Shown here: positions 1 to 5,098 of the stretch, piece after piece
Layout of the letters: each line of letters begins with the position of its first letter
Numbering within the stretch: position 1 is the stretch's first letter
Origin: Planctomycetota bacterium
GTDB taxonomy: Bacteria; Planctomycetota; UBA11346
NCBI GenBank assembly: GCA_013816645.1
Contig: JACDEC010000226.1
Coordinates: forward strand, 1-5,719
Length of the DNA: 5,719 bases
Direction: 5' to 3'
The notes under the pieces: model-generated
The model's database searches: none
What the model was told of the DNA's origin: nothing
Seen by the model: only the letters and a program-made list of their open reading frames with translations
Program-made: the position numbers and the translations under genes

Positions 1-17
1 CCCCAACCCCTGGCCCC

Positions 18-61
18 CGTCCTGTTTCAACAGGGTGCGACGTTGCAGCTTGCGGCGTCGC
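18..61 (+). other. Two adjacent stem-loops upstream of the response regulator
   Basis: The first inverted repeat is CCTGTT-TC-AACAGG at 21-34. It can be extended by two G-T wobbles and one C-G pair to 18-37. The second is GCGACG (37-42) with CGTCGC (56-61), continued inward by two wobbles and two G-C pairs to a 10-bp stem with a 5-base loop (47-51). Neither is followed by a T-tract, so they are not classical intrinsic terminators. They could mark the 3' end of an upstream transcript, structure the regulator's leader, or hold a dimeric operator. The pairing is seen directly; function is unknown. Confidence 0.4.
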
Positions 62-126
62 TCCTTCCGGTGTATGAGTCCACGTTCACCACCTTAACGC
101 CTTCATGCGACGAAAGATGCACTGGC

Positions 127-735
127 ATGAGCAGGGATGACCACCTCAGTCTCGGCAAGGTCGCCAAACGCTGCAACGTAAGCCGTACCACGGTTTACCG
201 TTGGATCGTCAATGGCCACCTCAAGGCCTACAGCCTGCCCAGCGGCCACTTCCGCGTGACCCCCGAGGATCTCGAAGGCTTCCGCAAGACCTTCGGCATC
301 CCCGATGTCGACCTGATCTCGACCAAGCGCGAGCAGCTCAAGGACAAGCTGCACGTGCTGATCGCCGACGATCACCCCGACATGGTGCTGCTGCTGCGCA
401 AGGTGGTCGAGCGCTACCTGCCCGAAGCGGTGATCCACGAGGCGGTCAACGGCGTCGATACCTGCATCGTGGTCGGCACCATCAAGCCGCAGCTCATGCT
501 GCTCGACATCATGATGCCGGGCATGGATGGCTTCGCGGTGCTCCAGGAACTGCTGCGCCGGCCGGAGCTCGCCAACAGCAAGGTGGTGGTCGTCTCCGCC
601 TACGAGCCGTTCGATCGCGTCGAGGAGCTCAGCCGCCTGAACCCGCAGGTCGTCAATTGCGTGCGCAAGCCGGTCAGCGTCGAAGCCCTCGGCCGCACCC
701 TGGTCGACCTGGCCCGCGGCGTGAAGGTCGGATAG
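127..735 (+). CDS. Response regulator with N-terminal excisionase/MerR-like HTH and C-terminal receiver domain
   Basis: This is a 202-residue cytoplasmic two-component regulator with reversed domain order. Residues 7-54 form a winged helix-turn-helix of the excisionase/BldC/MerR type: LGKVAKRCNVSRTTVYRW is the helix pair, and LPSGHFRVTPEDLEGF is the wing and following helix. Residues about 75-200 are a CheY-like receiver: acidic pair D81-D82, phosphoacceptor D127 in LLDIMMPGMDG, switch residue S157 in VVVSAYE, and conserved K181 in VRKP. All receiver active-site positions are present, so it should be phosphorylatable and should couple phosphorylation to DNA binding. Its target genes and kinase are unknown; no kinase is in the window. 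The ATG at 127 is chosen because the frame upstream (possible TTG 43 or GTG 70) crosses a stem-loop and encodes no domain. No convincing SD precedes it. It is on the same strand as the prenyl synthase, 136 bp upstream. Confidence 0.93.
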   Translation: MSRDDHLSLGKVAKRCNVSRTTVYRWIVNGHLKAYSLPSGHFRVTPEDLEGFRKTFGIPDVDLISTKREQLKDKLHVLIADDHPDMVLLLRKVVERYLPEAVIHEAVNGVDTCIVVGTIKPQLMLLDIMMPGMDGFAVLQELLRRPELANSKVVVVSAYEPFDRVEELSRLNPQVVNCVRKPVSVEALGRTLVDLARGVKVG

Positions 736-753
736 GCGCGGTGGGAGAGCCAC

Positions 754-781
754 GCTGCGAGCTGCGCGCTGCCAGCTGCGG
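754..781. repeat. 7-bp tandem repeat, four copies
   Basis: GCTGC recurs at 754, 761, 768 and 775, giving GCTGCGA, GCTGCGC, GCTGCCA and GCTGCGG in exact 7-base register. It starts 18 bp after the response-regulator stop and lies in non-coding DNA before the prenyl synthase. It looks like a short minisatellite of slippage origin. No function is evident. Confidence 0.6.
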
Positions 782-817
782 GTTCGACCACGATCCCCGA
801 TCACTGTCCTCGCTGTG

Positions 818-835
818 CCTGTTGCGCCTGTTGCG
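818..835. repeat. 9-bp direct tandem duplication
   Basis: CCTGTTGCG occurs twice back to back (818-826, 827-835). It sits just upstream of the chosen prenyl synthase start. If the more upstream GTG at 815 were the true start, the duplication would be translated as a PVA-PVA stretch. Its T-ending codons are unlike the gene body, which argues that it is non-coding. Confidence 0.5.
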
Positions 836-871
836 CGCGATGCGGAGCCCGAGCGCGCTGCTCGGCGCCGC

Positions 872-1837
872 GTGACCACCAAGATCGACATCCTCGCCGG
901 GCTCGCCTCGCACTTCGCCACCGTCGAAGACGAGATGGCGCGCGCATTGGCCACCGACGAGCCGCGCGTCGCCGAGCTGCTCGCCCAGCTCGGCGGCTTC
1001 CATGGCAAGATGCTGCGCCCGGCGCTGGTGCTGCTGGTGGCGCAGACCCTCGGCGAAGTATCCGGGGACCACCTGCGCCTGGCGGCGGCGCTGGAGATGA
1101 TCCACACCGCGACCCTCATCCACGACGACATGATCGATGAGGGCGACACCCGGCGCGGGATGCCCACCGCCCACGTCCGCCACGGCACGGCGGTCGCCGT
1201 GCTGCTCGGCGACTACTTCTACACCCACGCCTTCGATCTGGTCGCGCGCATGGATCGCACCTGGGTCACAACCCGGCTCACCGGCACGACCAATGTCGTC
1301 TGCCGTGGCGAGCTCCAGCAGATGTGCGCGCGCCGCGACCTGGACCTGGGCGAGGACGAGTACGAACGCATCATCCACGCCAAGACCGCGGCCCTGTGCG
1401 AACTGGCCGGCGAACTCGGCGCTGTCGCCGGCACCCCCGCGCAGCGCCAGGCCGCCGCCGAATACGGCCGCTGCTGCGGCATGGCTTTCCAGATCGTCGA
1501 CGACTGCTTGGATTTCAGCACCGATCCCGAAAAGGTCGGCAAGACCCTGGCGACCGACATCGAGCGCGGGCGCCTTACCTTGCCGATCATCCGCGCCCTG
1601 CGCCGTGCCGGGGCGGGACGCGACGAGCTCGGCCGGCAGCTCCTAGGCGTCGCCAATTCCAATGACGTCGCCCTGATCCGCAAGCGCATCGTCGAGCTCG
1701 GCGGCATCGCCGAGGCCCTGACCGCAGCGCGCGCCTACGTGGCCCGCGCCAAGACCAGCCTCGGCGGCCTGCCCGCCGGCGACGGGCGCAATCGCCTGGC
1801 TGAACTCGCCGACTTCATCGTTTCCCGCGAATTCTGA
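872..1837 (+). CDS. Long-chain all-trans polyprenyl diphosphate synthase (IspB-like)
   Basis: The enzyme condenses isopentenyl diphosphate onto an allylic diphosphate, probably to make the side chain of ubiquinone or menaquinone. From GTG 872 it has 321 residues, a normal family length. The first aspartate-rich motif is HDDMID (D85, D86, D89), followed by the GDTRRGMPTAH loop. The second is QIVDDCLD (D210, D211, D214), then GKTLATDIERGRLTLP, matching the family's GK-x-x-x-x-D-x-x-x-G-x-x-TLP segment. HGKMLRP at 44-50 is the usual substrate-binding KxRP region. The residues four and five places before the first motif are T81 and A80, not aromatic; in this family small residues there allow long chains. 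Exact chain length and product cannot be read, so no symbol is given. GTG 815 in frame would add 19 Arg/Ala-rich residues with atypical codons. Neither start has a clear SD. Confidence 0.92.
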   Translation: MTTKIDILAGLASHFATVEDEMARALATDEPRVAELLAQLGGFHGKMLRPALVLLVAQTLGEVSGDHLRLAAALEMIHTATLIHDDMIDEGDTRRGMPTAHVRHGTAVAVLLGDYFYTHAFDLVARMDRTWVTTRLTGTTNVVCRGELQQMCARRDLDLGEDEYERIIHAKTAALCELAGELGAVAGTPAQRQAAAEYGRCCGMAFQIVDDCLDFSTDPEKVGKTLATDIERGRLTLPIIRALRRAGAGRDELGRQLLGVANSNDVALIRKRIVELGGIAEALTAARAYVARAKTSLGGLPAGDGRNRLAELADFIVSREF

Positions 1838-1851
1838 GCTTTTCCCGCGAA
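1821..1851 (+). repeat. 11-bp direct repeat spaced 20 bp, flanking the prenyl synthase stop codon
   Basis: TTTCCCGCGAA is present at 1821-1831 (last codons of the prenyl synthase) and again at 1841-1851 (just after its TGA at 1835-1837). Start-to-start spacing is exactly 20 bp, about two helical turns. It may be a partial tandem duplication or paired protein sites; nothing here decides between them. Confidence 0.5.
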
Positions 1852-1873
1852 GCGAGGCCGATCGACCTTCGCG
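1846..1873 (+). terminator. Stem-loop after the prenyl synthase gene, weak terminator candidate
   Basis: CGCGAAG (1846-1852) pairs perfectly with CTTCGCG (1867-1873) around a 14-base loop, starting 9 bases after the stop codon. Position right after a gene suits a 3'-end hairpin, but no T-run follows; the next bases are C-rich (ccgcgcccccc). It could be an end-protecting hairpin beside a Rho-type site instead. Confidence 0.3.
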
Positions 1874-1949
1874 CCGCGCCCCCCGAGCACCGGCTGGTTG
1901 ACGATTACCACCCTGGACGCCGCCGGAGGCGACCATAAACAGTCGTATC

Positions 1950-1966
1950 GCCGCGACGAGCGCGGC
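1950..1966 (+). other. GC hairpin in the pcnB leader
   Basis: GCCGCG (1950-1955), loop ACGAG, and CGCGGC (1961-1966) form a perfect 6-bp stem with a 5-base loop, about 80 bases before the pcnB start. It is followed by AAAA and then a C-rich tract. It is a plausible leader RNA structure or a late upstream terminator lacking T's; function unknown. Confidence 0.35.
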
Positions 1967-1971
1967 CAAAA

Positions 1972-1999
1972 CCCCATGCCCCGCCCCCCGGGCCATCCC
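1972..1999 (-). other. C-rich tract before pcnB; G-quadruplex pattern on minus strand
   Basis: C-runs lie at 1972-1975, 1979-1982, 1984-1989 and 1997-1999, separated by 3, 1 and 7 bases. Read on the minus strand this satisfies the usual G3+/N1-7 fourfold pattern. The RNA of pcnB would carry the C-rich side. Folding is inferred from the pattern only. Confidence 0.4.
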
Positions 2000-2045
2000 G
2001 CGCAGCACGCTGCACCGGGCAACCACGGGAGGGCCAACGAGCACC

Positions 2046-3389
2046 ATGGAACCGCTGATCATCCACCGCGAAGACCATCCCATCAGCCGCAAGGACATCG
2101 ATCCCGATACCGTGCGGGTGCTCTACAAGCTGAAGGACGCGGGATTCGAAGCCTACCTCGTCGGCGGCGCGGTCCGCGACCTGCTGCTCGGCCGGCGCCC
2201 AAAGGACTTCGACCTCGCGACCAGCGCCCGGCCCAACGACCTGCGCCGGCTGTTCCGCAACAGCCGCATCGTCGGCCGGCGCTTCCGCATCGTGCACGTG
2301 TTCTTCGGATCGAAGAACGTCGAGGTCGCGACCCTGCGTTCGATGGTCGAGCCGAGCGGCAGCAGCGACCTCTACATCGACGACGACAACCAGTGGGGCG
2401 ATCTCGAGAGCGACAGCTTCCGCCGCGACTTCACCGTCAACGCGCTCTACTACGACATCCGCGACTTCGCGGTCATCGATTACACCGGCGGCGTCAAGGA
2501 CCTGCACGACCACCTGATCCGCTGCATCGGCGATCCGCGCGTGCGCCTCCAGGAGGATCCCGTGCGCATGCTGCGCGCGGTCAAGTTCGCGGCGCGCTTC
2601 GGCTACACCATCGAGCCCGAGACTGACGCGGCGATGCGCGCGCTGCCCGCCGAGATCCTCAAGGCCAGCCGCTTCCGCGTCACCGAAGAGGTCTTCCGCA
2701 TCCTGCTCCAGCCGAACCGCGACGTCGGCCTGCGCCTGCTCAATGAGTACGGGCTGCTGCGCCAGATCTATCCGGAGTGGCTCGACGCCATCGGCGAGGA
2801 CGGCTTCGCCCAGGTCCTCGACTTCTTCGCCGCCGCCGAGCGCGCCGCGGCCGACGACCGCTACTACCCCATCGAGGTGCTGGCGACCGGGCTGTTCATC
2901 CCCCTGCTCGACAGCGTCGACCTCGAGGTCGACCACTTCCACCGCGTCGCCGCCCGGGTGACCTCCGAGATCGCCTCGCTGTCGCGCGCGATGGACCTGC
3001 CGCGCCGCTTGACCGCGGCCGCGGTCGACATGCTGCGCGGACAGCTCTACATGCTGTTCTTCCACCACCGTCCCAAGCGGGTGAAGCGCTACGTCTCCTA
3101 CCCCGGGTTCGACCTGGTGTGGCGCGTGCACGAGCTGGCGTTCGGCCACCTCGAGGAACTGCGCGACATCCAGGAGATCTGGCTCGAGGCGCGCGAGCAG
3201 CTGCGCCGGCCGATCGGCGGGGTGGTCGACGCGCCGGACAAGCGCGACATCTTCAGCTTCCGCGGCAAGACCGGCGGCGGGCGCCATTCCGGCCAGGGCG
3301 GTCGCGGCCGCCCGCACGAGCGCGGCGACGACAAGGACGGCGAGGAGGAATGGATCCCCTTCGTCGACGAGGACGAGGCGGGCGCGTGA
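2046..3389 (+). CDS. pcnB: Poly(A) polymerase I (polynucleotide adenylyltransferase)
   Basis: PcnB adds A-tails to RNA 3' ends, which in bacteria generally promotes decay by exonucleases. The 447-residue protein starts HPISRKDIDPD, close to the opening of E. coli PcnB. The class II nucleotidyltransferase core is clear: LVGGAVRDLLLG (38-49), then KDFDLAT with metal-binding D54 and D56, and a third acidic position at E93 (NVEVATLR). IVGRRFRIVHV (75-85) matches the motif reported to separate PcnB from CCA-adding enzymes. RRDFTVNALYYD (126-137) and EDPVRMLRAVKFAARF (170-185) are RNA/nucleotide-binding neck motifs. The C-terminal 50 residues carry an Arg/Gly-rich patch (about 406-428), then an acidic stretch EEEWIPF and DEDE, probably a flexible RNA-contact tail. 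A GGGAGGG at 2027-2033 lies 12 bases before ATG 2046, rather far for an SD. truA follows 65 bp downstream on the same strand. Confidence 0.93.
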   Translation: MEPLIIHREDHPISRKDIDPDTVRVLYKLKDAGFEAYLVGGAVRDLLLGRRPKDFDLATSARPNDLRRLFRNSRIVGRRFRIVHVFFGSKNVEVATLRSMVEPSGSSDLYIDDDNQWGDLESDSFRRDFTVNALYYDIRDFAVIDYTGGVKDLHDHLIRCIGDPRVRLQEDPVRMLRAVKFAARFGYTIEPETDAAMRALPAEILKASRFRVTEEVFRILLQPNRDVGLRLLNEYGLLRQIYPEWLDAIGEDGFAQVLDFFAAAERAAADDRYYPIEVLATGLFIPLLDSVDLEVDHFHRVAARVTSEIASLSRAMDLPRRLTAAAVDMLRGQLYMLFFHHRPKRVKRYVSYPGFDLVWRVHELAFGHLEELRDIQEIWLEAREQLRRPIGGVVDAPDKRDIFSFRGKTGGGRHSGQGGRGRPHERGDDKDGEEEWIPFVDEDEAGA

Positions 3390-3407
3390 TCGCTCAGGTG
3401 CGATCCG

Positions 3408-3450
3408 CCCCCACCGACCCCCGACCCCAACCCCCCGTCCCCCGTCTCCC
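3408..3450 (-). other. C-rich pcnB-truA spacer; G-quadruplex pattern on minus strand, possible Rho site
   Basis: Six C-runs (3408-3412, 3418-3422, 3425-3428, 3431-3436, 3439-3443, 3448-3450) are separated by 5, 2, 2, 2 and 4 bases, filling nearly the whole spacer. The minus (template) strand is thus a strong G-quadruplex candidate. The RNA side is C-rich with very few G's, which is the composition of Rho-loading (rut) sites. Either reading would bear on how much truA is expressed from pcnB transcripts. The pattern is seen; both functions are inference. Confidence 0.5.
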
Positions 3451-3454
3451 ATAG

Positions 3455-4303
3455 ATGCCCCGCTACGCGCTCGAACTCGAGTTCAACGGCGCCGACTTCT
3501 CGGGCAGCCAGAGCCAGACCAACGCGCGCACCGTGCAGGACGTGGTGCAGTCGGCCCTCGCCGCGCTCGCCGGTGAACGCGTGGGTTTCCGCCCCGCGAG
3601 CCGGCTCGACCAGGGCGTTTCTGCTGCTGCGCTGCCCGGCGACTGCCTGCTCGCCCGCGACTGGGACCCCGAGGTCCTCGGCCTGGCGCTCAATCACCAA
3701 CTGCCCGAGGACGTGGTCGTGCGCCGCGCCGCGCGGGTGCCGGACGCCTTCGACGCCCGCCGCAACGCCGCCGCCAAGCATTACCGCTACCGCGTACTGG
3801 TGCGACCGGTCCGGCCCACCCTCGACCGCGCCTGCCTGTGGGTGCGCCGGCTGCAGGACCCTGCCCGGCTGCACGAACTCGCCGCGCTCATCCCGGGACG
3901 GCACGACCTCAGCGGTTTCGCGTGCCTGCGCCACGACGACACCGACCAGCAGGATCCGCACCGCGACTATCTCGCGGCGCTGTGGAGCGACCGAATCCTC
4001 GACGACGCGATCGAGTGGTCGCTGCGCATCAGCGGCCGCGGCTTCCTCTACAAGCAGATCCGCGGCCTGGTCGGGGCCATGGTCCACGTCGCCCACGGAC
4101 GCGCCCGCCCCGACGACTTCCGCGCCGCGATGGCCGCCGGCTGGTCGGCGCGCCGGCTCGGCAACATCGCTCCCGCCGAGGGCCTGTTGCTGGCCGGCGT
4201 CGACTACGAACCGTGCCCCGATTGGCGCGCGATCGGGATGGAATCAGGGTCCGGAAGTCCGGAAGTCCGGAAGTCCGGAAGTCGAGACCGGGAATCCACC
4301 TGA
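3455..4303 (+). CDS. truA: tRNA pseudouridine(38-40) synthase TruA, divergent
   Basis: TruA isomerises uridines 38-40 in the tRNA anticodon arm. The 282-residue protein aligns along its length with the family: ALELEFNGADFSGSQSQ with RTVQ (5-28), catalytic loop ASRLDQGVS (48-56) with D52 as catalytic aspartate and R50 conserved, DAFDARRNAAAKHYRYRV (97-114), GRHDLSGFA (148-156), GRGFLYKQIRGLVGAMVHV (194-212) and APAEGLLLAGVDY (239-251). The usual GRTDAGVHA loop reads SRLDQGVSA and the usual GWQ reads GSQ, so it is divergent, but the Asp and Arg remain. An active enzyme is likely; other substrate positions cannot be excluded. The family fold ends near VDYEP (251-253); the remaining residues, about 29, are largely an 8-bp repeat read in frame. 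No SD precedes ATG 3455; the leader is pyrimidine-rich. gmk converges 40 bp away. Confidence 0.88.
   Translation: MPRYALELEFNGADFSGSQSQTNARTVQDVVQSALAALAGERVGFRPASRLDQGVSAAALPGDCLLARDWDPEVLGLALNHQLPEDVVVRRAARVPDAFDARRNAAAKHYRYRVLVRPVRPTLDRACLWVRRLQDPARLHELAALIPGRHDLSGFACLRHDDTDQQDPHRDYLAALWSDRILDDAIEWSLRISGRGFLYKQIRGLVGAMVHVAHGRARPDDFRAAMAAGWSARRLGNIAPAEGLLLAGVDYEPCPDWRAIGMESGSGSPEVRKSGSRDREST
4249..4283. repeat. 8-bp tandem repeat (GTCCGGAA) x4 inside the 3' end of truA
   Basis: Four perfect copies run 4249-4280 with a partial GTC at 4281-4283. Each copy includes the palindrome TCCGGA, which recurs once more at 4322-4327 beyond truA. Because 8 is not a multiple of 3, the repeat is read in changing phase (S-G-S-P-E-V-R-K then S-G-S) and gain or loss of one copy would shift the truA frame. 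It lies beyond the conserved TruA fold, so it probably alters only the tail. Confidence 0.8.
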
Positions 4304-4343
4304 TCGAATACGCGCGAGACCTCCGGATCGCCGGGCTCCGCCC

Positions 4344-4949
4344 TCAGTCGCGCCGGCCGATCTTCAGCCGATGGCTGCGCACGATCGCTTCGAGGTCACT
4401 GGTCGCACGATCGAGGTCGTCGTTGATGACCAGGTAGTCGTAGCTGCGCCAGTGCGCCAATTCGTCGCCGACCGCGCGCAGGCGTCGGGTGATCGAGTCT
4501 GCGCTATCGCTCGATCGGGTGCGCAGCCGGCGTTCGATCTCATCGGCTGACGGCGGGACCACGTAGACCAAGAGCGCGCTGGGGACGTTGCCGCGGATCT
4601 GGGCGGCGCCCTGGACGTCGAGGTCCTTGATGACGCTGAGCTTCTTGGCGAAGCAGTCTTCGATGAAGAAACGCGGCGTGCCGTACCAGTGCTTGGCGAA
4701 GACCTGGAAGTGTTCGATGAACAGGCCTTCATCCACCCGGCGCTGGAATTCGTCGGTCGACACGAAGTCGTAGTCGATCCCATGGCGCTCGCCGATGCGC
4801 GGCGGACGGGTGGTGGTGCTCAGGCTCTTGCGGAAATCGGGGTTGCCGGCGAGGAAGCACTCGAGCAGCGTGCTCTTGCCCGCCCCGCTGGGTCCGGACA
4901 TGACCACGAAGACCTGTCGGCCTGGAAGCGAGGGGAATTCGACGGCCAT
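4344..4949 (-). CDS. gmk: Guanylate kinase
   Basis: Gmk phosphorylates GMP or dGMP to the diphosphate with ATP, an essential purine nucleotide step in the cytoplasm. From the ATG at 4949 it has 201 residues, close to the 207 of E. coli. The P-loop is GPSGAGKST (19-27, K25). The GMP-binding region is STTTRPPRIGERHGIDYDF (44-62) with R48, R51, E54 and Y60. EHFQVFAKHWYGT (79-91) supplies a GMP-contacting Glu and Tyr; it seems one residue longer than the equivalent E. coli loop, judged from memory. KDLDVQGAAQIR (108-119) is the conserved DxDxQGA segment, and the lid is DSITRRL (151-157). In-frame ATGs further upstream (5006 and 5090) would add residues without family similarity, so 4949 is preferred although no SD is seen. 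It converges with truA, not with rpoZ as in enterobacteria. Confidence 0.95.
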   Translation of the reverse strand: MAVEFPSLPGRQVFVVMSGPSGAGKSTLLECFLAGNPDFRKSLSTTTRPPRIGERHGIDYDFVSTDEFQRRVDEGLFIEHFQVFAKHWYGTPRFFIEDCFAKKLSVIKDLDVQGAAQIRGNVPSALLVYVVPPSADEIERRLRTRSSDSADSITRRLRAVGDELAHWRSYDYLVINDDLDRATSDLEAIVRSHRLKIGRRD

Positions 4950-5015
4950 GGGAGGCGGATCTTGGGCCCCTCGCCAGTCCGGGCAACCCCGCTTAAACAG
5001 GGCCATCGCCAGGAC

Positions 5016-5040
5016 TTGACGAGCGAGCGGGTGATACGCT
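5016..5040 (+). promoter_or_regulatory. Weak promoter candidate upstream of the S26-like gene
   Basis: TTGACG at 5016-5021 resembles a -35 box, and TGATACGCT at 5032-5040 resembles an extended -10 (TG-n-TACGCT). The spacer is only 13 bases, well short of the usual 17, so this is a tentative call. It lies in the 149-bp divergent region between gmk and the S26-like gene, where a promoter for each direction is expected. Confidence 0.2.
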
Positions 5041-5098
5041 GTGGACCCCGCTGGGGGCAGGCCCTTCACTTCCCGACGCCGAGGTCGCATATGGAGCC

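Noticed and set aside
43..126. N-terminal extension of the response regulator from TTG 43 or GTG 70
   Set aside because: It crosses a 10-bp stem-loop, has no SD and adds no domain; ATG 127 begins right before the HTH.
815..871. N-terminal extension of the prenyl synthase from GTG 815
   Set aside because: The 19 added codons include T-ending codons and a 9-bp duplication unlike the gene body, and GTG 872 already gives normal family length. Not fully excluded.
103..1188. 361-codon minus-strand open frame opposite the response regulator and prenyl synthase
   Set aside because: It spans two real genes and their spacer on the other strand, has His/Asp/Ala-rich low-complexity sequence, and shows no recognisable domain.
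1898..1939. TTGACG (1898) with CATAAA (1934) as a pcnB promoter
   Set aside because: The spacer is 30 bases, far from the 16-18 needed, so the two hexamers cannot form one sigma-70 promoter.
1898..2626. Open frame starting in the prenyl synthase-pcnB spacer and running into pcnB
   Set aside because: Its sequence is Arg/Pro-rich out-of-frame translation of pcnB, and its start lies in non-coding DNA with C-tracts.
2046..3389. CCA-adding enzyme instead of poly(A) polymerase
   Set aside because: The core fold is shared, but the IVGRRFRIVHV segment, N-terminal HPISRKDI opening and long basic tail match PcnB.
1905..3452. Very long open frame (515 codons) on the minus strand opposite pcnB
   Set aside because: It is fully antisense to a gene with clear motifs, has low-complexity Val/Ala/Glu/Asp-rich content, and is a standard by-product of high-GC coding DNA.
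4249..4283. CRISPR-like array
   Set aside because: The units are 8 bp and contiguous with no spacers, so this is a simple tandem repeat.
4304..4343. Bidirectional terminator between truA and gmk
   Set aside because: Only a 4-bp CCGG self-pairing with an ATCG loop is visible, and there is no T-tract on either strand.
4950..5090. N-terminal extension of Gmk from upstream starts
   Set aside because: The added residues show no similarity to guanylate kinases, and the ATG at 4949 gives the usual distance to the P-loop.
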